A DNA stretch of 31,333 nucleotides from Prevotellaceae bacterium UBA1746 (GCA_002314875.1 DCHS01000045.1:33910-65242); one strand, 5' to 3'. Counted from the stretch's first letter, positions 7,762-14,943 are shown. Program-made: numbers and translations. Notes: generated from the letters alone by a model not told the origin.

Positions 7762-9714
7762 TTATTCAATAATTGCTGTAAAGCCACCATTTCGTACCAT
7801 TTTTATGTCCAAGGTGGTAGCATTAGAAACTTCACGATTTTCCAAACGGTAATCCATAGCCTGATGACCTGCATTGAAGCCGTCGGTGACAATCGTCATT
7901 TTGTGGCTGCCAGCAGAGAGAAAACTAAGCGGCACCTGGAATTCACGAGAGTCTTTCTTTCCATTACAAATGCCGGCAACGAACCACTTCTGGCCATAAC
8001 GCTTGGCAACTATCAGATATTCTCCGAACTGAGCCTCGATAGCCCGTGTTTCATCCCAGGTACAGGGAATCTGTGAGAGGAACTTCGTACAATCGTGATT
8101 CTTGTAGTATTGCGTTGGAGAATCTGCCAACATCTGTGTTCCCGTTTCAAAGATTGTGAAAAGCGCCATGCTGTATGCACGGGTACCAACAGCAGAACAA
8201 TTTGGATCTGACCACTTGTCATATTCTGGCTGCGTGTTGATCATGGCACCCGGAGTAAAGTCAGCGGGACCGACAGCATTGCGCATGAAGGGAAGATAAA
8301 GCGTATTTTCGGGCTGGCATCCGCTCATCTGCTCCAAGCCGCGAATACCCTCGTAGGCGAGGAGGTTGGGGTAGCGAACTTCAAGGCCAGCGGGCTTCAT
8401 AGCGCCGTGGAAGTCTACCACCATGTGATATTTTGCAGCTTCCTTGATAGTGCGTTCATACCAGTTAATCATCCACTGGTCCTGGCGATCCATAAAGTCG
8501 ATCTTGGTGCCTGCAATTCCCCACTGTTCATAGGTCTTAAAAATCGTATTAAGGTTGGCTTCGACACAGGTCCATGTCAGCCAGAGAATGATGCCGACGC
8601 CCTTTTCCTTACCATAGCGGATGCACTCTTGAAGGTCGAGGTCGGGATTGGGGGTAAAGGGAAGGAAGGTGTCTTCCGCCCAGCCTTCGTCCATAATGAT
8701 ATAGGGTATACCATATTTGGAAGCAAAGTCAATGAAATACTTGTAGGTCTCCGTGTTACAGCCTGGGGTAAAGTTAACGTCTGGACCATAGAGAGACTTG
8801 TGGTTCCACCAGTCCCAGGAAACCTGTCCGGGCTTAATCCAAGCGGTGTCGTCAAGTTCACACTTTCCACCCAACTGGTGGGTCAGCGTCTGTTCGAGGA
8901 TTCCCTTGGAATCGCTGATAACCACATAGCGCCAGGGGAGAGCGCGCTTACCAACGGTGCGAACAGCATAGGAAGCATATTCCTTGACATCAGTTCCGCG
9001 GTCACCACTTATTACCCAGTTTTTATAGTAAGGAACAAGATTGCCAGAGAGACAATCCTTCTCGCCATTGCCAAAAAGATATAAGCCGGAATAGTCGCGC
9101 AGGTCACTTTCGGAAATCAGCAAATGGAGATCTTCCTTGGTTGATGAAAGAACGAGCGGAAGAACAGCCATGTCTTCTTTGTCATTTTTCCACTCTTTCA
9201 GCAGGCAATGCTTGTAAGGATTTTCAGAACTTGTTCCCCAGTCATCGGTAGGCTGATAGTGTACCTTCATCTCCTCTGTAGGCTGGAGGTCAAAGGTTTC
9301 ATTGACGATATTGATGGAGTCTTTTTCTGCTAAGACAAAACGATAGGCAACGGCATTATCGAAAACGCGGAATTCCACCTTGTAGTTGCCCTTCATCGTG
9401 AGGAGAGCATCTGTGTAGATATCGTCGATGGTTGATTGCTTAATGGGAACAATGGGATGGATGGTGTTGCTGACACGTTGTGTTTTCACTCCGTTGATTT
9501 TGGTATTTCCACCGAGCGTCTTGTTTTCAAGTTTAACCTGAAGGTCGTGTTGGGTGAAAAGACTTCTGCCGTTTATGAATGCAGAATAAGAAAGCGTTCC
9601 GCCATTATCGTTGATGCTAATTGTAACCTTTCCGTTAGGAGATGTAACCTTTACATCCTTTGCCTGACCTGCCAGACTTGCTGTCATTGCCAGAAGAAAC
9701 AGAACCTTTTTCAT
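7762..9714 (-). CDS. GH97 glycoside hydrolase, retaining type (alpha-galactosidase-like)
   Basis: A 650-aa exported glycosidase. Residues 1-18 are a signal peptide; the N-terminal beta-sandwich runs to about 285, then a TIM barrel (about 290-570), then a C-terminal beta domain. GH97 signatures include QVSWDWWNHK (299-306), YIIMDEGWAED (338-348) and AGTKIDFMDR (401-410). Family knowledge: inverting SusB-type enzymes carry a catalytic Glu in the N-A-H-E stretch, whereas retaining enzymes such as B. thetaiotaomicron BT1871 carry an Asp nucleophile in the KxDF strand. Here Asp406 is present and the SusB Glu position reads Gly437 (VDFHGAMKP). A retaining mechanism is therefore expected, most likely on alpha-galactosides or a related substrate. 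No SusC/SusD genes are adjacent. yaaA follows after 9 bases. Confidence 0.9.
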   Translation of the reverse strand: MKKVLFLLAMTASLAGQAKDVKVTSPNGKVTISINDNGGTLSYSAFINGRSLFTQHDLQVKLENKTLGGNTKINGVKTQRVSNTIHPIVPIKQSTIDDIYTDALLTMKGNYKVEFRVFDNAVAYRFVLAEKDSINIVNETFDLQPTEEMKVHYQPTDDWGTSSENPYKHCLLKEWKNDKEDMAVLPLVLSSTKEDLHLLISESDLRDYSGLYLFGNGEKDCLSGNLVPYYKNWVISGDRGTDVKEYASYAVRTVGKRALPWRYVVISDSKGILEQTLTHQLGGKCELDDTAWIKPGQVSWDWWNHKSLYGPDVNFTPGCNTETYKYFIDFASKYGIPYIIMDEGWAEDTFLPFTPNPDLDLQECIRYGKEKGVGIILWLTWTCVEANLNTIFKTYEQWGIAGTKIDFMDRQDQWMINWYERTIKEAAKYHMVVDFHGAMKPAGLEVRYPNLLAYEGIRGLEQMSGCQPENTLYLPFMRNAVGPADFTPGAMINTQPEYDKWSDPNCSAVGTRAYSMALFTIFETGTQMLADSPTQYYKNHDCTKFLSQIPCTWDETRAIEAQFGEYLIVAKRYGQKWFVAGICNGKKDSREFQVPLSFLSAGSHKMTIVTDGFNAGHQAMDYRLENREVSNATTLDIKMVRNGGFTAIIE

Positions 9715-9755
9715 AGTTGATATAGTTTTTGATTTGAATTAACAAGTTGTGGTTG

Positions 9756-9763
9756 CAAAGTTA
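9756..9763 (-). promoter_or_regulatory. Probable -7 element of the GH97-yaaA promoter
   Basis: The minus strand reads TAACTTTG at 9763-9756, 42 bases upstream of the GH97 ATG. The -33 position holds only a weak match (CTTG at 9787-9784), so expression may depend on an activator. Confidence 0.55.
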
Positions 9764-9821
9764 CATTGTAATTTAGGGAAAAGCAAGAAAAAGGTGTTAT
9801 TTTTACTTTTTTGGCATATTA

Positions 9822-9853
9822 TTTGTTATAACGAGAAAATCCCCGTAACTTTG
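9822..9853 (+). promoter_or_regulatory. Promoter for the 102-aa orphan gene
   Basis: TTTG (9822-9825), a 20-bp spacer, then TAACTTTG (9846-9853), a near-ideal Bacteroidota promoter. The predicted start near 9860 leaves a leader of about 14 bases before the ATG at 9874. Confidence 0.8.
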
Positions 9854-9873
9854 CACACGAAAATGATATTAAC

Positions 9874-10182
9874 ATGAACGGACACGAATATACAATAAAG
9901 GCCACAGCGCTGATGAGCAGTGGCAAGTCAGAAGAACTGTTTTTGCAACATTTCATCAGCGATGAGGATGCAGAGAAGATTATTGCAGTCTGTCTTTCAC
10001 GCCATTGTTGTGACGAAGATTCTACCTTGGTAGAAGAAGCGTCAATGCCTCTCTTCGAGGAGATTGAAGCCCATGTAACCTGGGAAATCAACATGCTCTC
10101 GAACAGATTGCGTCAGGAATGTCTCACCTATGTTTGGGACGCTCCAGAAGAACTTTGGAACCGGGCAAACGAAAGAATGTAG
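9874..10182 (+). CDS. Unrecognised 102-aa cytoplasmic protein
   Basis: I do not recognise this family. The product is soluble, acidic and predicted mostly helical, with no signal peptide or membrane segment. Visible features are an N-terminal MNGHEYTIKATALMSSGKSE stretch, a CLSRHCCDED segment (three Cys and one His within nine residues, about 40-48) and a Trp-rich tail (VTWEIN, YVWDAPEELWNR). It has a strong dedicated promoter with a very short leader and an intrinsic terminator overlapping its stop codon, so it is an independent one-gene unit, which supports it being real. Nothing nearby indicates a function. Confidence 0.75.
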   Translation: MNGHEYTIKATALMSSGKSEELFLQHFISDEDAEKIIAVCLSRHCCDEDSTLVEEASMPLFEEIEAHVTWEINMLSNRLRQECLTYVWDAPEELWNRANERM

Positions 10183-10211
10183 GTTCGCGGCTCACACCGG
10201 ACCTTTTTTTT
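10182..10211 (+). terminator. Terminator touching the stop codon, partly built from the dispersed repeat
   Basis: GGTTCG (10182-10187) pairs with CGGACC (10198-10203; one G-U pair) around a 10-nt loop, followed by eight T's (10204-10211). The stem begins at the last base of the TAG stop codon. The 3' arm overlaps CACCGGA, a truncated copy of the CACCGGAACGGACT tail. Confidence 0.75.
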
Positions 10212-10243
10212 CGCGACTGACGCCGATCACACCGGAATGGACT
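10211..10243 (+). repeat. Dispersed hairpin-plus-tail element (one-mismatch copy)
   Basis: TCGCG and CGCCGA (10211-10226) form a short stem with one bulged C around ACTGA, followed by CACCGGAATGGACT (10230-10243), which differs at one base from the tail at 1157. It lies between the terminator at 10182 and the cyclophilin start. Confidence 0.6.
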
Positions 10244-10260
10244 AATGAAATTCATATAAT

Positions 10261-11010
10261 ATGCAAACAAGAATAATTATAAAGACAAGCGAAGGCGAGA
10301 TTATTGTTCGCCTCTATGACGAAACTCCGAAACATCGTGAGAACTTCATTAAACTTGCTCGCGAAAGTTTTTACGACGGAACACTTTTCCATCGTGTCAT
10401 CAAAGACTTCATGATTCAGGGCGGTGATCCTGATAGTAAGGGCGCTCCCAGTGACAAGATGCTTGGTGTCGGTGGTCCTGGCTATACCATTCCCGCAGAG
10501 ATTCTTCCTGCTTTTTTCCATAAACGTGGTGCGCTCAGTGCTGCGCGTCAGGGAGATGAAGTGAATCCTAATCGCGAGAGTAGCGGCAGCCAGTTCTACA
10601 TCGTTTGGGGTAAGATCTACAAGCCCCAGGAACTGAAGCAGATGGAAAAGCAGATGGCTATGCAGCAGGACCAGGCTGTATTCAATGCTTTGGTACAGGA
10701 ACATAAGGCCGAAATCATGGATCTTCGCCGTGCTCGTGACCGCGAAGGTTTGATGGTTCTCCAGGATCAACTCGTTGAAGAGGCAAGGAAAAAGAGTCGT
10801 GAACTGGGTATTCCTGCTTTTACTTCAGAACAGACAGAGGCCTACACTACAGTAGGTGGTACTCCTTTCCTTGATGGCCAATATACCGTCTTTGGTGAAG
10901 TTGAGGCTGGCCTCGAAATCGTAGAAAAGATTCAGAACACAGAGACCATGCGTGGTGACCGTCCCAAGAAGGACATCAGCATTATCGCTATGGATGTTGT
11001 GGATATTTAA
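10261..11010 (+). CDS. Cyclophilin-type peptidyl-prolyl isomerase with helical insertion
   Basis: A 249-aa peptidyl-prolyl cis-trans isomerase with no signal peptide, so probably a cytoplasmic folding catalyst. The cyclophilin core is clear: IIVRLYDETPKHRENFIKL, YDGTLFHRVIKDFMIQGGDP (containing the FHRVIxxFMIQGGD catalytic signature), SSGSQFYIV, then FLDGQYTVFGEVEAGLEIV near the C-terminus. Between SQFYIVWG (about residue 118) and TVGGTPFLDG (about 196) lies an insertion of about 75 residues, rich in Lys, Glu, Gln and Met and predicted helical or coiled-coil, where a compact cyclophilin has a short loop. No promoter is visible in the 50 bases upstream; it may be read from the 9822 promoter or an unrecognised one. 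Confidence 0.93.
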   Translation: MQTRIIIKTSEGEIIVRLYDETPKHRENFIKLARESFYDGTLFHRVIKDFMIQGGDPDSKGAPSDKMLGVGGPGYTIPAEILPAFFHKRGALSAARQGDEVNPNRESSGSQFYIVWGKIYKPQELKQMEKQMAMQQDQAVFNALVQEHKAEIMDLRRARDREGLMVLQDQLVEEARKKSRELGIPAFTSEQTEAYTTVGGTPFLDGQYTVFGEVEAGLEIVEKIQNTETMRGDRPKKDISIIAMDVVDI

Positions 11011-11065
11011 TGTCTTATAGATTTTGGCATTGTATTTGCTTTTGGCTTTGGCAAAAATGTAAAAA

Positions 11066-11206
11066 ATGTTTGAAAATCTATCTTTTATAGAAATCTCTGC
11101 TTTCTTTATGGTAGGGCTCCAAGTTTTGATTGGAGTCCTAACACTGTATGGCATGTGGAAAGGATTGAAGAAAAAGCCTGAAGACGTAGAAAAAAAGGAA
11201 AACTGA
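11066..11206 (+). CDS. 46-aa single-helix membrane protein coupled to the ABC exporter
   Basis: A short open frame from ATG 11066 to TGA 11204-11206. The product has an N-terminal MFENLSF, one hydrophobic helix (about residues 8-32, IEISAFFMVGLQVLIGVLTLYGMW) and a highly charged Lys/Glu tail (KGLKKKPEDVEKKEN). This is the layout of a small inner-membrane protein with a cytoplasmic tail. Its TGA overlaps the ATG of the ABC exporter (TGATG), a classic translational-coupling arrangement, which is the main reason to call it. It may be a small accessory subunit or regulator of the exporter; I do not recognise the family. Confidence 0.7.
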   Translation: MFENLSFIEISAFFMVGLQVLIGVLTLYGMWKGLKKKPEDVEKKEN

Positions 11207-13020
11207 TGAACTTAATACAACTTCTGAAGAAAATTGCACCTTACGTGCGACCTTACAAATGGCTCGTAGTGGCAACGCTGATTTTGACCTTGATTGGTTC
11301 AACTATCGCCCAGGTCAATGCCGTTGTTCTCGATCGTACTGTTGATGCGATTAATGAACTCGTGAAACCAGAAGGTTTTGCGTGGAAATATGCGGCCAAT
11401 ATCCTGATGATTATCAGCATTATCTTGCTGGGAAAGGAAATTCTGGCAGCGGGCATCAAATTTGCGCAGAATTACTTTGGCGAGCGTATGCGAATACTCG
11501 TCAGCAAAGATCTTTCTCAGGCAGTTGTTGACCGCATCCTTAGTTATCGCATGGCTTTTTTCAGCCAAAATGGTAATGAAACGGGAAAATTGCAGACCCG
11601 TATTGACCAGGGTGTCGGCAGTCTTTCCTCTACGGTGCAAAGTTTATTCATCGACTTGCTGCCACTCTTTACCAGCGCTGTCTTGGCGTTGATTTTGATG
11701 TATGCCGCCAATGTCTATGTCGGTTTGACGGCGACTTTTATTGTTCCGATATATATCTGGATTACCATTCGTCAGGCTCGTAAATTGAAGGGTTGGCGCC
11801 AGAACATGCGAAGTTATCGTGAGCAGAAGTCCAACGGTATTGTCAGTATTATCGAATCGATGTCGGTTATTAAGTCCTTCAACCGCCAGTCTATTGAAAG
11901 CGAGAAGCAGTGGGACTTGCAGACAAAGTTTACCGATAACCAAATGCTCGTACGCAAAACTTCGTTCTATTTTGACGGTGTGAAAAGTTTTGTGCAACAG
12001 ACGGGTACAGTGTTGATCATTATTCTTACTGCGTATCTGGTGCTCATTCAGTATCCTGGCATGACGATTGGTAAGATTATGTATCACGTGATGCTTTTTG
12101 CCAATGTCACTGCTCCTATTACCCAGCTACAGCGTATCTTTGACTCGTTGAACGACGCGCTGATTTACGCGGAAGGGTTCTTTGATATTCTGGAAGCCGA
12201 AGGTGAAACCGAAGCTTCAGGAACCTATCGTCCAGAAAAGGTCAAAGGAGAATTTGTCATTGAAGGCGTTGACTTTACCTACCCGAATGGCACGAAGGCC
12301 TTACATAATATTAATATGAGTATAGGTTGTGGTCACGTGACGGCTTTCGTCGGTCTTTCCGGAGCAGGTAAGTCGACGATCGTCAATTTGCTCGATAAGT
12401 TCTATACTCCTGATTGTGGCCGTATTACCCTTGACGGTGTTGATTTGAAGGACTACGACACCCAATTCCTACGTGATAATATCGGTCTTGTACTCCAGAA
12501 GAACCATATTTTTGAGGGTACTATTGAGGAAAATATCCGTTATGGAAAGCCCGATGCCACCGATGAGGAAGTCATCGAGGCTGCTAAGAAGGCCTATATC
12601 TACGAACAGGTATCGAAATTGCCTGATGGTTTGAAATCCCGTGCAACGGCACTTTCCGGTGGCCAGCAGCAGCGTATCGCCATTGCGCGTATGTTCCTCA
12701 AGAATCCGCCGATTATATTCTTGGATGAACCGACAGCAAGTCTCGATGCGATTGCAACAGAACAGATTAAGGCAAGCATTGATGCCATCAAACGCGACCG
12801 AACGGTCATTATCATTTCTCATAGTATCTCGCAGATCATTGACAGCGATATTGTCTATGCGCTCAAAGATGGCCGAGTTGAACAGTCTGGTGAACCTGAC
12901 GAACTATATAAGAAGGGTGGTGTGTACAAGGATATCGTGGATGCTTCTGCTCGCTCACTCAACATTGACAAACTTGCCCACACTCTCGATTCCAACGGCG
13001 ACGGCAAGCTTTTTGACTAG
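11206..13020 (+). CDS. ABC exporter, fused transmembrane and ATPase domains
   Basis: A 604-aa half-transporter expected to act as a dimer in the inner membrane. Residues about 15-320 form the six-helix exporter domain (first helix YKWLVVATLILTLIG). Residues about 340-580 form the nucleotide-binding domain: Walker A GLSGAGKST (383-391), signature LSGGQQQR (from 483), Walker B IIFLDEPTASLD (Asp507, Glu508) and H-loop His539 (IIISHS). All catalytic elements are intact, so it should hydrolyse ATP. Family members export lipids, peptides or drugs; the substrate cannot be predicted. The last residues (LDSNGDGKLFD, 594-604) resemble the first part of an EF-hand loop, unusual here. The start overlaps the stop of the 46-aa gene. 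A hairpin repeat and a terminator follow. Confidence 0.93.
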   Translation: MNLIQLLKKIAPYVRPYKWLVVATLILTLIGSTIAQVNAVVLDRTVDAINELVKPEGFAWKYAANILMIISIILLGKEILAAGIKFAQNYFGERMRILVSKDLSQAVVDRILSYRMAFFSQNGNETGKLQTRIDQGVGSLSSTVQSLFIDLLPLFTSAVLALILMYAANVYVGLTATFIVPIYIWITIRQARKLKGWRQNMRSYREQKSNGIVSIIESMSVIKSFNRQSIESEKQWDLQTKFTDNQMLVRKTSFYFDGVKSFVQQTGTVLIIILTAYLVLIQYPGMTIGKIMYHVMLFANVTAPITQLQRIFDSLNDALIYAEGFFDILEAEGETEASGTYRPEKVKGEFVIEGVDFTYPNGTKALHNINMSIGCGHVTAFVGLSGAGKSTIVNLLDKFYTPDCGRITLDGVDLKDYDTQFLRDNIGLVLQKNHIFEGTIEENIRYGKPDATDEEVIEAAKKAYIYEQVSKLPDGLKSRATALSGGQQQRIAIARMFLKNPPIIFLDEPTASLDAIATEQIKASIDAIKRDRTVIIISHSISQIIDSDIVYALKDGRVEQSGEPDELYKKGGVYKDIVDASARSLNIDKLAHTLDSNGDGKLFD

Positions 13021-13050
13021 ACTTTCGGGCTGAAGTTCTCAACGCTCAAC

Positions 13051-13086
13051 TTTTTCGGGCAAAAGCCCTCAACACCAGAACGGACA
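13051..13086 (+). repeat. Dispersed hairpin-plus-tail element
   Basis: CGGGC-AAAA-GCCC hairpin (13056-13068) followed by CACCAGAACGGACA (13073-13086). It nearly duplicates the copy at 13989-14021. A more degenerate relative (TTCGGGCTGAAG, then TTCTCAAC) starts at 13024. Confidence 0.75.
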
Positions 13087-13099
13087 ACTGAATATTAAT

Positions 13100-13140
13100 A
13101 ATTGCAGAGGTTTTTGAAAGAACTTCTGCAATTATTTTTG
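13100..13140 (+). terminator. Terminator after the ABC exporter
   Basis: A 13-bp stem (AATTGCAGAGGTT, 13100-13112; AACTTCTGCAATT, 13121-13133; one G-U pair), 8-nt loop, then ATTTTTG. The T-run overlaps the TTTG used as the -33 element of the next gene. Confidence 0.8.
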
Positions 13141-13166
13141 TATGTAAAAAATAATGATTACCTTTG
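13137..13166 (+). promoter_or_regulatory. Promoter for the lipoprotein hydrolase; fixes its start
   Basis: TTTG (13137-13140), 18-bp spacer, TACCTTTG (13159-13166). Transcription should begin near 13172, downstream of the in-frame ATG at 13154, so translation must start at ATG 13187. Confidence 0.78.
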
Positions 13167-13186
13167 CAAACCTAAACAATGATACT

Positions 13187-13948
13187 ATGAAGAAAAGTAC
13201 ATTATTGCTAATGATGGTAGCACTCTTGGGAATGTTCAGCTGCAAGAGTAGTTATTTGAGTTATACGGCTACGGCGGAAGTCAATGGCCAGAAACTCTTC
13301 TATGCCGTTGAAGGCAGAGTGCATGGTAAGCCTGTCGTTTTGCTACATGGCAACGGTGGTAGTCATTCTGATCTGGAAACCACCCATCGCCAGTTAGCGC
13401 AGAAAGGCTATTGCGTCTATGCCCTTGACTCTCGTGGTCAGGGTGCAAACCTGGCTTTGAAGGAATATCATTACAAAGACATGGCAGAGGATACATATCA
13501 GTTTATCAATCTGTTAAAACTTCATCAGCCTGCTGTCTTCGGTTGGAGCGATGGTGGAAATATCGCTTTGCAGATGGAGGTGATGCATCCCCAAACTTGT
13601 GGCGTTATCATTACCAGTGGCGCAAATATCACTCCCGACAATGCCATTGATGAAAAACTCTTCCATGAAATCTTTGGCAATGACACGACAAAGCGTCCTC
13701 CCCTTGTGGAGATGATGTATAAAGAGCCTAATATGACTAAGGAGGATATGCAGAGTATCACTTGTCCCACGCTGATTTGCGCGGGTGAACATGATCTTAT
13801 CCTTGAGAGCCATACCCGAATGATTGCGGAGAACATCCCGAACGGCGAGCTCTGCATTGTTCCCGGTGCTGACCATGGTTCCCATATCTGGCACAACTTG
13901 AAGATGGGAACGATCATCATGAAGTTCCTGAAAAAGAAGAATTACTGA
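13187..13948 (+). CDS. Lipoprotein alpha/beta-hydrolase
   Basis: A 253-aa serine hydrolase anchored by lipid. Starting at 13187 gives MKKSTLLLMMVALLGMFSC, a lipoprotein signal with Cys19 as the lipidated residue; the promoter position rules out the upstream ATG at 13154. The alpha/beta-hydrolase fold shows VVLLHGNGGSHSD (oxyanion region), LDSRGQG, the nucleophile elbow FGWSDGGN, LICAGEHDLI with the acid Asp, and GADHGSHIW with the catalytic His. It resembles the general esterase/peptidase-like hydrolase superfamily; the substrate is unknown. It is a single-gene unit, converging on upp, with a 15-bp perfect terminator hairpin just after the stop. Confidence 0.87.
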   Translation: MKKSTLLLMMVALLGMFSCKSSYLSYTATAEVNGQKLFYAVEGRVHGKPVVLLHGNGGSHSDLETTHRQLAQKGYCVYALDSRGQGANLALKEYHYKDMAEDTYQFINLLKLHQPAVFGWSDGGNIALQMEVMHPQTCGVIITSGANITPDNAIDEKLFHEIFGNDTTKRPPLVEMMYKEPNMTKEDMQSITCPTLICAGEHDLILESHTRMIAENIPNGELCIVPGADHGSHIWHNLKMGTIIMKFLKKKNY

Positions 13949-13951
13949 TAC

Positions 13952-13991
13952 GAAATTGGGTCCTCCACAGACGGAGGACCCAATTTCTTTT
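13952..13991 (+). terminator. Perfect 15-bp stem terminator
   Basis: GAAATTGGGTCCTCC (13952-13966) pairs perfectly with 13973-13987 around a 6-nt loop, followed by TTTT. It starts four bases after the hydrolase stop codon. Confidence 0.88.
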
Positions 13992-14078
13992 CGGGCAAAA
14001 GCCCTCACACCGGAACGGACTATTGGAAAGTGGCTACAGTGAAAGAGTCTGTTGTATAGTAATTACACCGGAACGGAT
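13992..14078 (+). repeat. Two dispersed hairpin-plus-tail copies
   Basis: CGGGC-AAAA-GCCC hairpin (13992-14004), then CACCGGAACGGACT (14008-14021). A second tail, CACCGGAACGGAT, follows at 14066-14078 without an obvious hairpin in front. Both point along the plus strand between convergent genes. Confidence 0.75.
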
Positions 14079-14089
14079 GGTGGTTGGAC

Positions 14090-14749
14090 TTATAATTTAT
14101 CGCCGTACATGAGGTCACCGGCATCGCCGAGACCAGGAACGATGTATTTGTGGTCGTTGAGGATGGGATCGATATTGCCGCAGATAAGCACAACATCATC
14201 GTCGGGGAAACAACGACGGAGATGATCGACACCCTGTTTGCATGCAATGACGCAAGCCATGATGAGGCGCTTGGGCTTTCCTTTCGTTATAAAGGCTTTG
14301 TACGCCAACTCCATGCTTTCACCGGTAGCAAGCATGGGGTCAACGAGCATCAGCGTCTTGTCTTCGAGAGAGGGCGTTGCCATATATTCAATCTTCACAC
14401 CGACTTTTGTGCATTCTTTGTCAAGGTAATAGCGATAGGCGGAAACAAAGGCATTGCCAGCACGGTCAAAGACATCAAGAAAACCTTGATGAAGAGGAAG
14501 ACCAGCGCGGAACACTGTACCGATAACGATGTCATCGTCAAAGGTTTGCATTTCGCAAGGTGCCAAAGGCGTATTGATGGTTTTGGGAGAATAATCTAAT
14601 AGTTTGCTGGCTTCGTAGGCTTCAACGTGGCCGATACGAACGATGTTCTGGCGGAAACGAAGGCGATCCTGCTGAATGGAAGAATCGCGGAGTTCTGACA
14701 TGTACTTGTTGAGAACGGAGTTCTTGGCTCCAAGGTTGATGACTTTCAT
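14090..14749 (-). CDS. upp: Uracil phosphoribosyltransferase
   Basis: Converts uracil plus PRPP to UMP in pyrimidine salvage; cytoplasmic. The 219-aa product has the PRPP-binding loop VDPMLATGES (136-145), GTVFRAGLPLHQG (77-89) and the uracil-binding C-terminal block IDPILNDHKYIVPGLGDAGD. Length fits the family. I start it at ATG 14749 (MKVINLGAKNSVLNKY) because the promoter lies at 14807-14777; an in-frame ATG at 14830 is upstream of that promoter and would add 27 unrelated residues. It is transcribed alone and converges on the lipoprotein hydrolase. Confidence 0.95.
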   Translation of the reverse strand: MKVINLGAKNSVLNKYMSELRDSSIQQDRLRFRQNIVRIGHVEAYEASKLLDYSPKTINTPLAPCEMQTFDDDIVIGTVFRAGLPLHQGFLDVFDRAGNAFVSAYRYYLDKECTKVGVKIEYMATPSLEDKTLMLVDPMLATGESMELAYKAFITKGKPKRLIMACVIACKQGVDHLRRCFPDDDVVLICGNIDPILNDHKYIVPGLGDAGDLMYGDKL

Positions 14750-14776
14750 AGCGGTTGTGTTAATAATTTCATTAGC

Positions 14777-14807
14777 AAAAGTAGCAGTTATTTTTGAACT
14801 GGCAAAG
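14777..14807 (-). promoter_or_regulatory. upp promoter
   Basis: On the minus strand TTTG at 14807-14804, a 19-bp spacer, then TACTTTTG at 14784-14777. The predicted transcript starts near 14771, about 22 bases before the upp ATG. Confidence 0.8.
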
Positions 14808-14943
14808 AGGATGTCGAGAAATATGAACAATGTTAGTGGTTATTAATGTTGTTTGCGAGTTGGGACTAAGCAGTTTAGGGTCTTTTGCTTGCTGAAAAAA
14901 AGCAAATTATGATGCAAATGTGAAATATTTGTAACAAAATCCA

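Noticed and set aside
7762..9714. GH97 protein as SusB alpha-glucosidase of a starch locus
   Set aside because: The SusB catalytic Glu position is Gly437, an Asp nucleophile is present at 406, and no susC/susD neighbours exist.
9874..10182. 102-aa protein as part of a toxin-antitoxin pair
   Set aside because: It has its own promoter and terminator and no second small gene alongside; the sequence matches no toxin or antitoxin I know.
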